Positions 23,741 through 35,364 are shown, counted from the first letter of the stretch. The stretch: 64,000 bases of DNA from Larix kaempferi (GCA_027924585.1 BSBM01000965.1:186001-250000), one strand, 5' to 3'. The notes: a model not told the origin generated them from the sequence alone. A program made the numbers and translations.

Positions 23741-24016
23741 ATGTCAGTTGATTTTCCTATGTTCTTAAGGTTCGCAGATGGTGCTAGCCATCATACGCAG
23801 CAACTTGCTTCTGCTGCCTAGGTTATTTTCTCACCTAACCACCTAGTTGTGTCCTCAGGAGGTGCTTGTCTTGGTCCTGCATCTAACAATGTGGTTGAGT
23901 ATAGTGCCGTCTTTGAGCTAGTTCGGGATGCCGTTTCACATGGTATCCAGTCTTTAGAAGTCCGCCTGGATTCACAACTAGTTGTGTCTCAGCTGAATCG
24001 GCAGTACCATGTGTGA
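23741..24016 (+). pseudogene. Second (archaeal-type) RNase H of element B, truncated
   Basis: Short ORF beginning MSVDFPMFLRFADGASHH. It shows the acidic residues expected of RNase H: Asp in FADGAS, Glu in NVVEYSAV and Asp in RLDSQLVVSQLN. Plant Tat elements are known for carrying such an additional RNase H, here downstream of the integrase rather than next to the first RNase H. There is a TAG at 23819 after SAA, and the same TAG occurs in element C. A TGA at 24014 ends the frame, and the C-terminal third present in C is missing through a deletion. Confidence 0.75.
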
Positions 24017-24028
24017 GATCCTACGCTA

Positions 24029-25208
24029 CTACTCAGTACCCCCCACTACCTGGAGCTGCATAGCCTCTGGAAGCTGCGCCACCTCTTCCTGTGGTACTCC
24101 GGTAGTCATCCATGATATGTTGGACTGCAGAGTCTGTAGTGTTTTCTGTACTACAGCACCTACCATCTCATGACCCCTGCCCCGGCGACGATGTTTCGAG
24201 AAGCCATTGGGTCTCACTGGGCCCTTGTTTGCGAGCAAACAGTCAAAATTTAATACATGATACTACCCCCAAAAATATTTTTTCATTTACATCTATAAAA
24301 AAAAATCCATAAAAATTTAATATACCAAAAACCTAAAAAGAGTACTCACCAATGTCTCCGTACACTCCATCTAGTGGGAGTGGCATGTCTCGATCATGCC
24401 GGAAGTCTATCCCTACATAGGGGTAGTCATCTATCGCGATGATCTTTTGATCCCACCAGTAAAAGAACTCCGTTGTATATGGTGATGCCTGATGGCCACC
24501 ACCCTATCATGTCAATACCTCAGCCCACCGGGTCATGGATGGGTCGCGGAGACTATGAGGAGGGACCTCAGCCCTTGGACCGAGCCCCGGAACCCAATCA
24601 AAGAAGAAGCTGTGCAAAATACTACCATACCTGAAGTTTTTCTCATCAGCCTGCTTGCACTCTATTAGCTAGGTCTTCATGGACCCCAGTAGTGTAGTAC
24701 ACCAGTCAAATATCATAGGCTGCATGCACTGTGATGCATAGAACATAATTGGCCTGGATGCCTAGTGAAAAGCTTTGGATCCAGTGATCCACACTAAAGT
24801 TGCCACGACAAACTTCATACTCAATTTGACTATGGCTCGGATGGGAACCTGACTTCCCACTGCCTGAGTATTTGGAACACAATATCTCTCTATATAGTCG
24901 GGGATGGTGATCCCACCACCCATAGTTTGGGACCGAAGGCTTGCCACCTCACCTCGGTGGGACAAACCTGTAATAAAATAGATATCTTCCACCTCCAGTG
25001 AAAGTATTTGACCGTCTAGGTTGAAGTTCTGTGCATCAACATCCCAATAGTCTATTAAACGCCAGAGCAATAGGTTTTGGGCCCTCAAACACCCTATGCT
25101 CCATAATTTTTATAAACCACATGCTTGCAGCGCTTGCTGTGCACGCACATTGTTACGAACAACCTCATCTACTAGGTCATGTTCCCTCTCCCTCCACTCT
25201 AGAACCAT
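24029..25208 (-). pseudogene. Antisense PMD-like gene of element B, two exons
   Basis: Minus strand, opposite to gag-pol. Exon 1 runs from an ATG at 25208 to 24350 (MVLEWREREHD, LLWRLIDYWDVDAQNF, LEVEDIYFITGLSHRGEV, YERYCVPNTQ-like stretch, FDWCTTLLGSMKT, FFYWWDQKIIAIDDYPYVG). Exon 2 begins at 24228 (KGPVRPNGF, QEEVAQLPEAMQLQVVG). The W/LEDIYFxTGLxxRG core resembles the plant mobile domain found in some transposons and in extra ORFs of Tat elements; the assignment is by eye. Stops (near 25108 and 24773) and an altered splice acceptor make it a pseudogene. Its 3' end abuts the truncated second RNase H head to head. Confidence 0.65.
24229..24349 (-). other. Intron of the antisense gene in element B, acceptor mutated
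   Basis: The donor is TTG|GTGAGTAC on the minus strand, identical to the donor in element C. The acceptor reads GCTCGCAA where C has GCTCACAG, so the AG has become AA. Length about 121 bp. Confidence 0.6.
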
Positions 25209-25535
25209 CCTGGAGTGATAAAAACAAAGATTTTAGTCAATTTCATTTGAAAAATCAACTTCACGGCCGTACCCGTGGGAAAATTTGCATACAATGGCAG
25301 GTACCCGCGGTCAACATGTGCGTTGACTGCGAGTATGCTACCCTACCCACGACCCGCATAGTAATAACCCACGAGTAGCGCCGAAGCCATTTAGGGCTTG
25401 ACCAAACTAAAAATCCAGCCAACGAAATTTGAAACAAAAACATTGAAATTGAAGGTAGGGATGAGATCACCAACCTACTCCTGACGGTTCGATGATCGAA
25501 CGCTTGTAGCTCCCATAATTAGCAACTGAACTTTG
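25209..25535 (+). other. 3' region of element B, upstream side of the antisense gene
   Basis: No ORF. It aligns with 60600-61003 of element C in reverse. It holds several ACCCGCGGGT-like motifs (25265-25380) and lies directly 5' of the antisense gene, so it may carry its promoter. It is cut at 25535 by Copia-1. Confidence 0.5.
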
Positions 25536-25993
25536 TGTTAGGATATTTAGACACTTAGGAGTTAGTTAAGATCAACTTGTATAATATATCCGTTAGGGAT
25601 AGTGTGTTTCTTTAGTATGCATTAGTATGCATTTGAAATTACTTAATCCGACGGTCACGATATGTTCCCGACATAGAGTGATCCGGCGGCTCAACTTCTC
25701 TTAGATCAAACCTAACCTTGATTCGTGGCTTAAAATCTGATTGGTCCATGATCTCTATTTAAAGAGCATGGAGGGTCATTGTTTAGTTAATCGATTATGA
25801 GAAGCTCATTTGTAACTTTCTTTCTTTGCATAATAAATTGTCCCGTAGAAGCTATTTGGCTGGGGCCGTGGAGTGTTTCCCTCAAGAGGGTTTAAACCAC
25901 GTCAAAACATCGGTGTGTTGATCTGTGATCTGTTTGTGTGAAGTGGTTGTTCTTGGTGTTCGGTCCTTTGGTAGTACCCTATGTACCCGAACA
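25536..25993 (+). repeat. 5' LTR of Copia-1
   Basis: Begins TGTTAGGATATTTAGACAC and ends CCCGAACA, followed at once by the primer site. A CTATTTAAAG box near 25755 is the likely TATA element. Confidence 0.9.
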
Positions 25994-26005
25994 TGGTATC
26001 AGAGC
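25994..26005 (+). promoter_or_regulatory. Primer binding site of Copia-1
   Basis: TGGTATCAGAGC matches the 3' end of plant initiator-Met tRNA and sits directly against the LTR, as is normal for copia elements. Confidence 0.9.
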
Positions 26006-27140
26006 TTTTATGAAGTGCCGCTTCCGGTTGTGATCTAGATCTTAAACTGCTGTTGCCGAAACTCGAAAGGGTTTCTAGTTCTAGTATTTCTATGCATTTC
26101 TGGGTTGTGGGAGGTGTTCCATTGCGTCCGGAGCATCATTTCCATTGGGAAATAGTTTTCGTTTGATAAAAAATGGTTCCCGGTTGCCTCCAAAAACGCA
26201 TATTTCATCAGATCTGAAGGTATAATGTTACAGTGATGCATTTTTTTATTTTCTGTTTTAAAAGAAAAAATCTCATATTTTATCATTTTTTATTGTTAGA
26301 TTTTTTTTGGGTTCGGATTGTTGCTTTCCCGTCTGCGTATGCTCTTTGCCGTGCACCTTGAGCGATCTCGGCAAATTAGAAACAAAAAGGGAAAGGGTTT
26401 TTCTTGGCTGCGTATGCTCTTTGCCGTGCACCTTGCGCGATCTCAGCAAATCAGAAATAGAGAGAAAACGTAGACTTTCCGGGCAAGCTAACAAAATCTA
26501 ACTCCACAAGTGTGGAATTTTTTTTTTGTTTCGATTTGTCGTTTGTTTTGCAGGAAAAAGGGCAAGCACGCAAACCGAGCAAAAAAAAAAAGAAAAAAAA
26601 AAGCCCCCTTCCTCATTCCCATATTTTACATACCTTTTAATCTAGCTCACTTGGTTCAAAGTTGCTTTATTCCTTAATAGGTCTTGAGTTCAAGTCTTAG
26701 GAAGTTACTTTTAAAAGGAAAAGTGCATGCAATTTCTATTTTCAAGTTACTTTATTGTATAAGTGCATCTTACTTAAAAAATAAAAAAATAAAAATACAA
26801 GTGAGTCACTTAAGTTTTTTTATTTATTGTTGCACTATTTAAAAGTAATATCATTGTAAAAGTGAAATCACTTATTTTACAAAAGTGGTTCACTTAAAGT
26901 AACTTTCTTGTAAAGTGATTGTCAAAAGGTTCATCTTGGGAAGAGGGGGGTTCTTTTTTTGTTGGACATTCTCTAGCTGTCACGTCACTATTGGGGACAT
27001 CTTCAACAGTTTCTTTGTTCAAGCATAACTTCATCATACAGAGTCAGTTTTCAGTGCCTTTTTTTTTAAACTGCCTATTTTTTTGAGCTCTTCACATCCA
27101 GACTATTGGTTTCCGCTTTTACAGCCATTAATTTACAAAT
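26006..27140 (+). other. Leader of Copia-1 with a 75-bp duplication
   Basis: No ORF with recognisable content. CTGCGTATGCTCTTTGCCG occurs at 26333 and 26408, part of a 75-bp tandem duplication. An A-rich block lies at 26580-26605, and AT-rich sequence continues to the gag ATG. Confidence 0.6.
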
Positions 27141-30100
27141 ATGGCCGCCCATTGTGATATTCTACTTAACAGTTCCAACTATTTCTCATGGATATCTCAT
27201 ATGGAGGATGTTCTACGAAGTAGAGGACTTTTCAGAATTACCACAGGGAAAGAACAAGAACCCACTGATGATGATAAGAAAATAAAATGGGAAAATAGAT
27301 TTGATGAAGCTTGTGGATTGATTGGGATGTCAATCTCTATTGATTTGCGATTCCACATATCTGGAATTGATGAACCTAATGCTGCTTGGGACAAGTTGGA
27401 ATCTGTGTTTGGTAAACACGATGAAATTCGAGGTCACCAACTCGAAAATGAGTTGATTTCTTTAAATCCAAGTGACTTTTCATGCATTCAAGATTATTTA
27501 TCTAAGTACAAAACTCTTGAACTCTTATGTGCAGAATGTAAGATTGAGAGGGAAGACAAACAATGCATTTATCATATTCTTTCCAAACTTGGACCTGCAT
27601 ATTCTGTTTTTGTATCTACATTTTACTCCATGAAAGCATCCTTGAATGCAGCTAGCTATCAAGAGCCTAGTCTTGAATCCTTTTGTGATTCCTTGATTAG
27701 ATAACAAGATAAAATCATTCATCTTGGAATAATCAACCATGCAAATACATCTGGGAAAGCCTTATTGTCCCAATAGAAAGAAAAGTCCAAGCCTCCCAAG
27801 AAACAAAATTTTCGCAATAATAAGTCAAACAAGGGTCCTAAACCCTCTTAGTCAGCTCCTTATTTAAAAAATGACAAAGGATCCAAGCCAAAAGGCAAGA
27901 AGACTGAGCGTCATTGCAACTATTGCGGGAAAGATAATCATGATGAATCTAAGTGTTTCAAGAAGATGGCAACCTTGGAAGCAACAATGAAGAAGCACCA
28001 CATTAGCCTAGATTCACCTTCAGAATCTGCCTCTCATGGACATGCACTTTGTGCTTCTGGTTATTCTTATAATGTATCTTCTTCTTCTACTTCAAATGAA
28101 TGGCTCATTGATTCTGGAGCATCTTATCATATGGCTAAGGACCAAGCCATCTTTTCTACTATGCATGAATGTAACACCAAACAAATATTTGTTGGTGATG
28201 ATCGATCTCTAAGTGTTGTAGGAGCTGGAATAGTTCCAGTAGATAATGGAAATTTTAGTGATGTACTATGTGTTCCAAGAATTTCCTGCAATTTGTTATC
28301 AGTCTATCAGATCATTCATTATGGTGAAGGTAAAACTGTGACCTTTACACCTCACCAAGTTGTAATCAAGGATTTTAAAGATCCTCAACAGGTCCTAGCT
28401 ACCGGAATTGTTGATGATATTACCAGGTTTTACAAGTTTAACAACTTTGGGTCATCACCTTTCCCTTCAGTTTTTGTTGCTCATAGTGATAACTTGAGAA
28501 AACTTTGGCATGAGCGATTTGGTCACTTAAATTATCACTCATTGCAACAACTATGTAAAGAAAATATGGTGACAAATCTTCTGATGGTATCTTGCAGAGA
28601 TGGTGTTTGTTCCGGTTGTGTACTCGGAAAACATCATTGGGACAGTTTTGACAAACGTGCCTCTTGGCACGCCTCGGTTCCCTTGGAGCTTGTGCATAGT
28701 AACTTGTGTGGTCCTCTTCCATCTGCTTCCTTTTCTGGTTTCAAATATTTCTTAACTTTCATTGATGATTACACAAAACGCACTTGGGTTTATTTCCTAA
28801 AACTTAAGAGCAAAGTATTTAACTTCTTCTTGGCCTACAAGGCCCTTGTTGAAAAATAATCTGGTCATCAAATTATTAAGTTAAGATCTAACAATGGAGG
28901 AGAATATGTTAACAAACAATTTACTACTTTCTGCACTGAATAAGGCATCCAACAATAGCACACTGTTCCATATACACCACAACAAAATGGTGTAGCTGAG
29001 CAGAAGAACCGCACTTTAAAAGAAATGGCTAATTGTGTGATCCAATCTAAGGGACTAAGTCTTCAATTTTGGGCTGAAGCCATAAATTGTGCAAATTACA
29101 TAGTTAATCGCACCCCCACAAAAGAATTACAAGGTATAACACCGAAAGAAGCATGGAGTAAAACTAAACCTGATGTAAGTCACTTTCGTGTGTTTGGTAG
29201 TGAAGCATGGGCTAACATTCCGGATGAAAAACGGAAAGCATTGCAACCTAAAAGTGAAAAGTGCATATTTGTTTGATATTCTGAAGATATAAAAGGTTAT
29301 AGACTTCTTCAACCACATTCTCATGATGTAATCATTAGAAGAGATGTTAAATTTGATGAAAATCTCTTGGCCTGCGAGCCTAACTCGGCGATTGTGCCAT
29401 CTTTGGCCTACGAGCCTGATTCGGCGCTTGTGCCCTCTTCTTCTTCTTCCAACTTCCTTGATAGGTTTCCAACTCCAGTTTCTGATGATGACAGTGAGGA
29501 TGAAAATCCACCTCTGCCTGCTCATGTTCCTCCAGTTGCACCAACACAAGTGTTTTCTCGATGGGTCCGTTCAACATGTGAAGCAGCTGGTGATCTTGCC
29601 GGTGATCCTAGAGATCAACGTCGAACACGTTCTCAGTTTCAGCGAGCCGCTTCTCTTTTGGCTCAAGTTTCCAAGAATCATGATCCAAAAACTTCTGCAG
29701 AAGCTTCAAGGAATCCAGATTGGGATGCAGCCATGGATGAAGAATATCGTTCCTTAATGGAGAACGATACTTGGGATCTTGTACCTCTTCCAAAAGGAAG
29801 AAAACTTATCAGATATAAATGGGTCTACAGAACTAAGTATGCATCAGATGGAAGTGTTGAAAGACTTAAGGCAAGGTTAGTTGCCAAAGGTTTTTTCCAA
29901 GTTGAAGGGATTGACTACAATGAAACCTTTGCTCCTATCGCAAAAATGAATTCCATCCGCCTTGTTCTTTCCCTTGCAGCCTTACACAACTGGGAAGTCC
30001 ATCAAATGGATGTCAAGTCTGCCTTCTTACATGGTGATTTACAGGAGGAATTTTACATGGAACAACCTCCTGGCTATGTTCAGAATAAATCTAGCCTTGT

Positions 30101-31220
30101 CTGTCGCATTAAGAAATCCTTATATGGCCTTAAGCAAGCTCCTAGAGCTTAGTATGCCAAAATGGATAACTTTCTCCTTGACATTGGTTTTTCTAGATGC
30201 CATTCTGACCCCAATGTCTATACCAAGAAAGTAGGAAACCATCTCATCATACTTGTTCTATATGTTGATGACCTTATTCTTACTGGTAGTGACCCTAAGC
30301 TTATAACCCATGTGAAATCTAGTCTTAAACAAAATTTTGAAATGTCAGACTTAGGACATTTGCATTATTTCCTTGGTCTCCAAGTCCTGCAAACCAAAGA
30401 AGGAATCTTTCTTTCTCAGTCTAAGTATGCTTGTGACCTTCTTTGTCACTTTCACATGGAAGATTGTACACTAGCCCCTTCTCCCTTCCAGTCTGGAGTC
30501 AAACTTTCTGCCACTTGTACTTCACCTGAAGTCGATGCCACCTTATATCGTTAGCTTGTTGGTAGTCTCTTATACTTGACTCATTCCCGTCCTGACCTTT
30601 CCTTTGCCGTTGGTCGTGTTACCCGTTATATGCAGACACCTCATGAAAGTCACTGGAAAGCAGCTAAAAGAATACTTCGATATATTCGAGGTATAGTTCA
30701 GTTTGTTATTCATTACAGTATAGGGGGGAAACCTTTGTTGATTGGTTTCACTGATTTAGATTGGGTTGACGATCCTGATGATCGAAAGTCTACTGCAGGT
30801 TATGTTTTCAGTCTGGGATCTGGACCTATTACTTGGGCTTGTAAGAAACAACAAGCTCTTGCTCTTTCTTCAACAGAGGCAGAATATCAAGCAACAGTTA
30901 ATGCTAGTCAGGAAGTTTTATGGCTTCGACAAATCCTTTCAGAGTTTTTATTCGAGCAGCAGCAACCTACTCCACTTTGGTGTGACAATCAAAGTGCCAT
31001 CAAGCTTGCCAAAGATCCAGTTCTACATCAACACAGCAAACACATTGAGCTACATATGCACTTCATCATAAATCTTGTTCATGATCGTGTTCTTGAAGTG
31101 CTCTTTTTCCCTACAGATGATCAAGTTGCAGACATCTTCACCAAGTCTCTTACAGAAGCGAAGTTTTCTAAACTTCGATCTATGTTAGGAGTTCAGGAAC
31201 TTGTCATTAAGGGGGGATAG
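27141..31220 (+). pseudogene. Copia-1 gag-pol polyprotein, one frame with several stops
   Basis: All domains lie in one continuous frame of 1,359 codons from ATG 27141 to TAG 31218. They are UBN2-type gag (to about residue 190), zinc knuckle CNYCGKDNHDESKC near 258, protease WLIDSGASYHM near 324, integrase zinc site (HERFGHLNYH, CSGCVLGK), integrase core, reverse transcriptase with intact YVDD near 1041, and RNase H (SSTEAEYQA, SKHIELHMHFI). In-frame stops occur at about 27702, 27771, 27849, 28857, 28941, 28959, 29274, 30150 and 30552. The integrase catalytic Asp positions read HSNLCG and RSNNGGEY, so both are Asn; Glu remains in NGVAEQKN. There are no frameshifts. It is a dead copy disabled by point changes. 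Confidence 0.9.
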
Positions 31221-31302
31221 GCTCTAATGCCTCCTTCCTTCTCCTAATAGTGTCACTTTTGTATATCCTTCAATCCTATCCCAATTTGTTCTTAAGGGGG
31301 GA

Positions 31303-31737
31303 TGTTAGGATATTTAGACACTTAGGAGTTAGTTAAGATCAACTTGTGTAATATATCCGTTAGGGATAGTGTATTTCTTTAGTATGCATTAGTATGCATT
31401 TGTAAATACTTAATTCGACGGTCACGATATGTTCCCGACATAGAGTGATCCGACGGCTCAACTTCTCTTAGATCAAACCTAACCTTGATCCGTGGCTTAA
31501 CACCCGATTGGTCCATGATCTCTATTTAAAGAGCATGGAGGGTCATTGTTTAGTTGATCGATTATGAGAAGCTCATTTGTAACTTTATTTCTTTGCGTAA
31601 TAAATTGTCCCATAGAAGCTATTTGGCCAGGGCCGTGGAGTGTTTCCCTCAAGAGGGTTTAAACCACGTCAAAACATCGATGTGTTGATTTGTGATCTGT
31701 TTGTGTGAAGTGGTTTCTCTTGGTGTTCGTTCTTTTG
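31303..31737 (+). repeat. 3' LTR of Copia-1, end deleted
   Basis: Starts at TGTTAGG directly after AAGGGGGGA. It follows the 5' LTR to TTTTGGT and then changes to unrelated coding sequence of gypsy A instead of AGTACCCTATGTACCCGAACA. Confidence 0.9.
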
Positions 31738-31882
31738 GTTCGGACCATACATTGTTAAGCACGTCACTAATGGTGGTACCGTTCAGTTAGCCACACTACT
31801 TGGAGAAAATTTGAAAGGACTTGTTAATGGGAGTATATTAAAGCCTTACAGGGATGGCCCTACTCTTCCAGATATCAATTAA
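31733..31882 (+). pseudogene. Gypsy A integrase C-terminus
   Basis: Short open stretch beginning GPYIVKHVTNGGTVQLATLL and ending with SILKPYRDG and a stop at 31880. GPY followed by a small beta-like segment and LKPY is the standard end of gypsy integrase. It is cut off on its left at the deletion junction with the Copia-1 LTR. Confidence 0.75.
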
Positions 31883-32737
31883 GCAAAGTAAGAAAATATT
31901 TTAAGTGTCAAGTGCAGTTGAAATTGGACATTAAACATAAAGAATAAGAGTCTGCACACATTTCTGGTAAAATGTGAAGTTGTCATAGAAAGGAAAGGTG
32001 TGCTGTGAAGCACACATAGCAATATGAGTTGCGAAATAAAAGAAGAGGAATCGCACTGCGAAGATAAATTTAAGGAAAGATAAATGCGTAGTGAACCTCG
32101 CAATTCACCTAAATGCTAGCGAAGTAAAAGAAAAATAATCGTTACAGTTTTGGTCGGAAAGTAGTCGTTATACAGTACTTTCGGGAACTGTATGTGGCCA
32201 CATTTAAGGCATATTCGTCCATTGAAGGCACATTCAATGAAGGGAAACGACCAATATATAAACAATATTTGGCCAACGGACATGGAATTTATTAATAAGT
32301 TAGCCATTTTTTAGCGTGCCTTAGTGTTGCCGTGGCTATAAATAGTAAAGCTCGCGTACTTACCGGTTTTACCATGAAGTTTAAATTTTTACTGCCTATA
32401 ATTTCCAAGTTTTTACTAGTTGAAAGCAATCGTTATCCGATAATGTATCTCTGAGAAGTCAAACTTAGACGAAATACTAAGAGACTTCTGACATTCTTGT
32501 TTAAAAGGAGTCATGCAGATGCCCGTGAAGCAAGCAGTCCCAGAAAGAGGTGGAACATCTAGAAACTCACTGAGGAAAGTATCACAACAGAAGCATAAAG
32601 ACAAATAGAAGGCCATTGAACAAGAAAAGCCGAAAGCCACGAGTGTTGTGAAGCTATTTCCATAGGGACCACCTCAAGAGATACCAATCTTGCTTGTTCC
32701 AGAATACATCTCCCCAAGGAAACGAGATGCGTGAGAG
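31883..32737 (+). other. Spacer between integrase and extra ORF of gypsy A
   Basis: No sustained ORF or recognisable repeat. It is A-rich, with scattered short frames. It may contain a splice acceptor for the extra ORF, but none can be picked with confidence. Confidence 0.4.
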
Positions 32738-35364
32738 GTGCTTCTCATGAGGAATCTACAGTTCAAGATTCTGATGCTGCCCATGTCAAGTTATGTGCGA
32801 ATCAAGGAGAATTTTCTTGGTAGAATTCCAGACTGCAAATTTGTGGACCATTATTTGCTTCAGGAAGAAAAGTACCCGCAGTTCCAAACATATCAATACA
32901 TGCGTAGAAGGCATGATGAAGCTACCAAGAAGTCAACCATTCACTCGCAAGACTACATTGCACTGTTGCAACCATCAAGGTTGCTGAACCTGATGCATAT
33001 CCCACACTTTGATAGGAGACAAGAGCTCACAACAGTGGTTCACACACTACTTTCATGCATGCACCAGGGATACTTATGGTTAGACCGCAGGATAGATATT
33101 AACATCGATCTCATCTATCGGATCATGCACTTGAGAAATAGAGGTGTTGATCCTATAGTTGAGTTTGTCGTCAAGAACAAGGATAAAGAGCTTGTTGCAA
33201 GAATGAAGAGAGAATTCATTTTTCTCAAAGGAAGCCATGGTTATACAATAGTTGGGATCAAGGATCAAGCCACGCGGTTCACAGTCCAACTCCTTGCAAG
33301 AAAAATACTAAGGAAATGCAGAACGAATGAGGTACCGACCGCTGCAATATCCTTAGCTGCGAAGACCAAGGATGGACTTCAGTATAATTGGGCGAGTTAT
33401 CTATTGAACGAATTCCTAGAAGACATCCGAGATACACAAGAAAGTGGAAACCGGTTCCACTATAGTTGGTTGCCAGTAATGATCACCTTTGTAGGATGGA
33501 AAGATCCTAGCTAGCAACAAAATGTCCTCGTATTCATTAGGGATTTTCAAGGACCGAGGTTTACGAACATGTGGGAAAACGCGAAGTCAGACCAACAAAG
33601 GATAAACAACATCTAGTTGTACACTTATTTTGAGTAGTTATGGAAGTCATCCAGAGGACTCCATGTATCACTAAGGAAGTGACAAATTGCTATATTCATA
33701 AGATGACTTTAAAAGTTGGAATGCACTTTATCTATATTCAATCGAGAGTACAACTAAATCTTCCTCAATGGTTCGAAGGATTATATCAGCTATATAGACA
33801 GAAAATTGATTTGATCATGGAGGACTGGCCACCAAAATGGAAGATCGATGTGCTAGACACATTAATCACCACATCAGAAGTAAGCAAAGCTAGAAATTCA
33901 CAAGACCAAGACGATGATACGGCCAATGCACAAATTCCATAACCAAGTCAAGGTGCAAAACAACAACAAGCTGCTAGGTTTCCAGCAGGCGAGAAAATGA
34001 AGGAACCCGACACAACCGTGCCGGAAGGATTGCAAAGGAAGAAACAGAAAGAAACTAAAGTACCACTAGATGCGTAGTTGCACGAGGATGACTATGAATG
34101 CATCGCAGTCCGAGTGTCTGAGCACATTGAAGAAACACTTGCATTAAAGGAAAGAAAGAAAGAAACAATCTAAGTAGGAATGATTGAGAGCCTCGCAGAA
34201 CTAAAGAGTCTGGTAGCAAGAGTTGAACAAGTCCAGCGAGACTTGGTGAGAGAATCATATTCTGAAGATAGATCAGGAGAGACAAGCCAAAGGAAAAGAA
34301 AGGTGCCTGCCTTGACAATGAGACCTCGGCTAGTCAGAATTGAGTCAATGAATGTCATATTCCCAACTGATGAGCTCACTGAAGGTGCAAAGCATCTCAC
34401 ACATCTAGGCATTAATGTTGGGATGTTTCCCATCGAAGGGTTTCATAATTTGCATTTGCAGGTTGTGGAAGAAATATAAGATAGAGAAATTGTCTCTTAT
34501 AGCCAGCATCTGAAGCTGGAGGATAGCTACAAAGAGATAAAGGATGAATCCGCACAGAAAACTAGATAGCTCGCAAGTATCCAAGAGAAGCAGCGAAAGC
34601 TGAAGAAAATAGTTACAGCGGTATGTACGAAGATACCTGAATGCGAAGAAGAACTAGAAGTAGAGGAAACTATACTTAAGATTAGTGCCGTTATGGACAA
34701 TCTTAAGTCAGAAATGGTAGACATGGAAATCTCCTATAAAGAGAATATTGTTGACCTATAATCTTGGCAACTACATGAAACTCTGCAAGCTGAGAAAGAA
34801 GCAAGAACCATAGAGTTGAAGGCCTCAATAGAAAACATCTCCGAAGAGGTGGTGAGATATCAAGACCTACTTGATGAAATTACCAAAACATGGGCTATGT
34901 TGTAGGAAGACCCTGAGTTACAAAAAAATATGGATGAAGTACAACAACAATAGAAAGATCTGGACTCTATGAACATGGCTATGAAAGATTTGACACCAAG
35001 GAAAAGGATCTAGAAGTTCACAGAGACAAAAGAACTTTAGAAGGAGCTGAAATTGCTAAGCGAGAAGGAAGTTAAAACTTCGTCAAAGTTAGAACCAATG
35101 CAGGAAGAGGCACTTGCACTATCAGAATAAATTGAGGAGAAGTTGAAAGATATCCGGACAACATAGAATACTATAAAGTAGAAACTTCAAGAAACCATGT
35201 CATAAGAGATGCTTGAAGCAATTAAGGAATTTGAGCAAGAGACTAAGGAAACAGTTGCGAAGTTGAGTGCAACTTTTCAGGAGTTCGCTACAAAATCAAA
35301 CATCCCAGGGGATGTGCAGTTGAAACAACCTAGTCAAAGTGGTTCGAGGGTGAGACACAAGTAA
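32738..35364 (+). pseudogene. Extra ORF downstream of pol in gypsy A
   Basis: A 258-residue open frame (32738-33514) is followed, after a frameshift near 33635, by a second frame that runs with several stops to TAA at 35362, twelve bases before the LTR. The first part contains DRRIDINIDLIYRIMHLRNRGVDP, FIFLKGSHGYTIVGIKDQ, NWASYLLNEFLEDI and FVGWKDP. This resembles the I-x-x-I-x-x-L-x-x-x-G-x-DP type of globular domain seen in extra ORFs of Athila and other plant gypsy elements. The second part is Glu/Lys/Gln-rich with heptad-like stretches (34500-35300), probably coiled coil. The position is that of an env-like gene, but I see no signal peptide or membrane segment. Function unknown. Confidence 0.6.

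Larger units (their letters stand above)
14715..25535 (+). mobile_element. Tat-lineage gypsy element B, 3' end missing
   Basis: B holds a 5' LTR, a long leader, gag, protease, RT, RNase H, integrase, a second RNase H downstream of the integrase, and an antisense PMD-like gene. Copia-1 is inserted at 25536. The 3' LTR and purine tract expected beyond Copia-1 are absent. B matches element C at the right of the window in LTR, integrase, second RNase H and antisense gene, which fixes its ends and organisation. Many stops and at least two frameshifts make it a dead copy. Confidence 0.8.
25536..31737 (+). mobile_element. Copia-1, a Ty1/copia element with a truncated 3' LTR
   Basis: A 458-bp 5' LTR, a methionine-tRNA primer site, a single gag-pol frame, a purine tract AAGGGGGGA and a 3' LTR that loses its last two dozen bases at 31737. 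The two LTRs differ at roughly twenty positions by eye (about 95 percent identical). No target duplication can be checked because the right flank is deleted. Confidence 0.9.

Noticed and set aside
24112-24312. Plus-strand ORF opposite exon 2 and intron of the antisense gene in B
   Set aside because: It spans a spliced boundary of the opposite strand and has no counterpart in element C.
26580-26605. Poly-A tail of a LINE or processed pseudogene
   Set aside because: The A-rich block lies inside the Copia-1 leader with no adjacent coding remnant or target duplication.
32738-35364. Envelope glycoprotein gene in gypsy A
   Set aside because: Position fits, but there is no signal peptide, no hydrophobic membrane segment and no cysteine-rich ectodomain; the second half looks like coiled coil.
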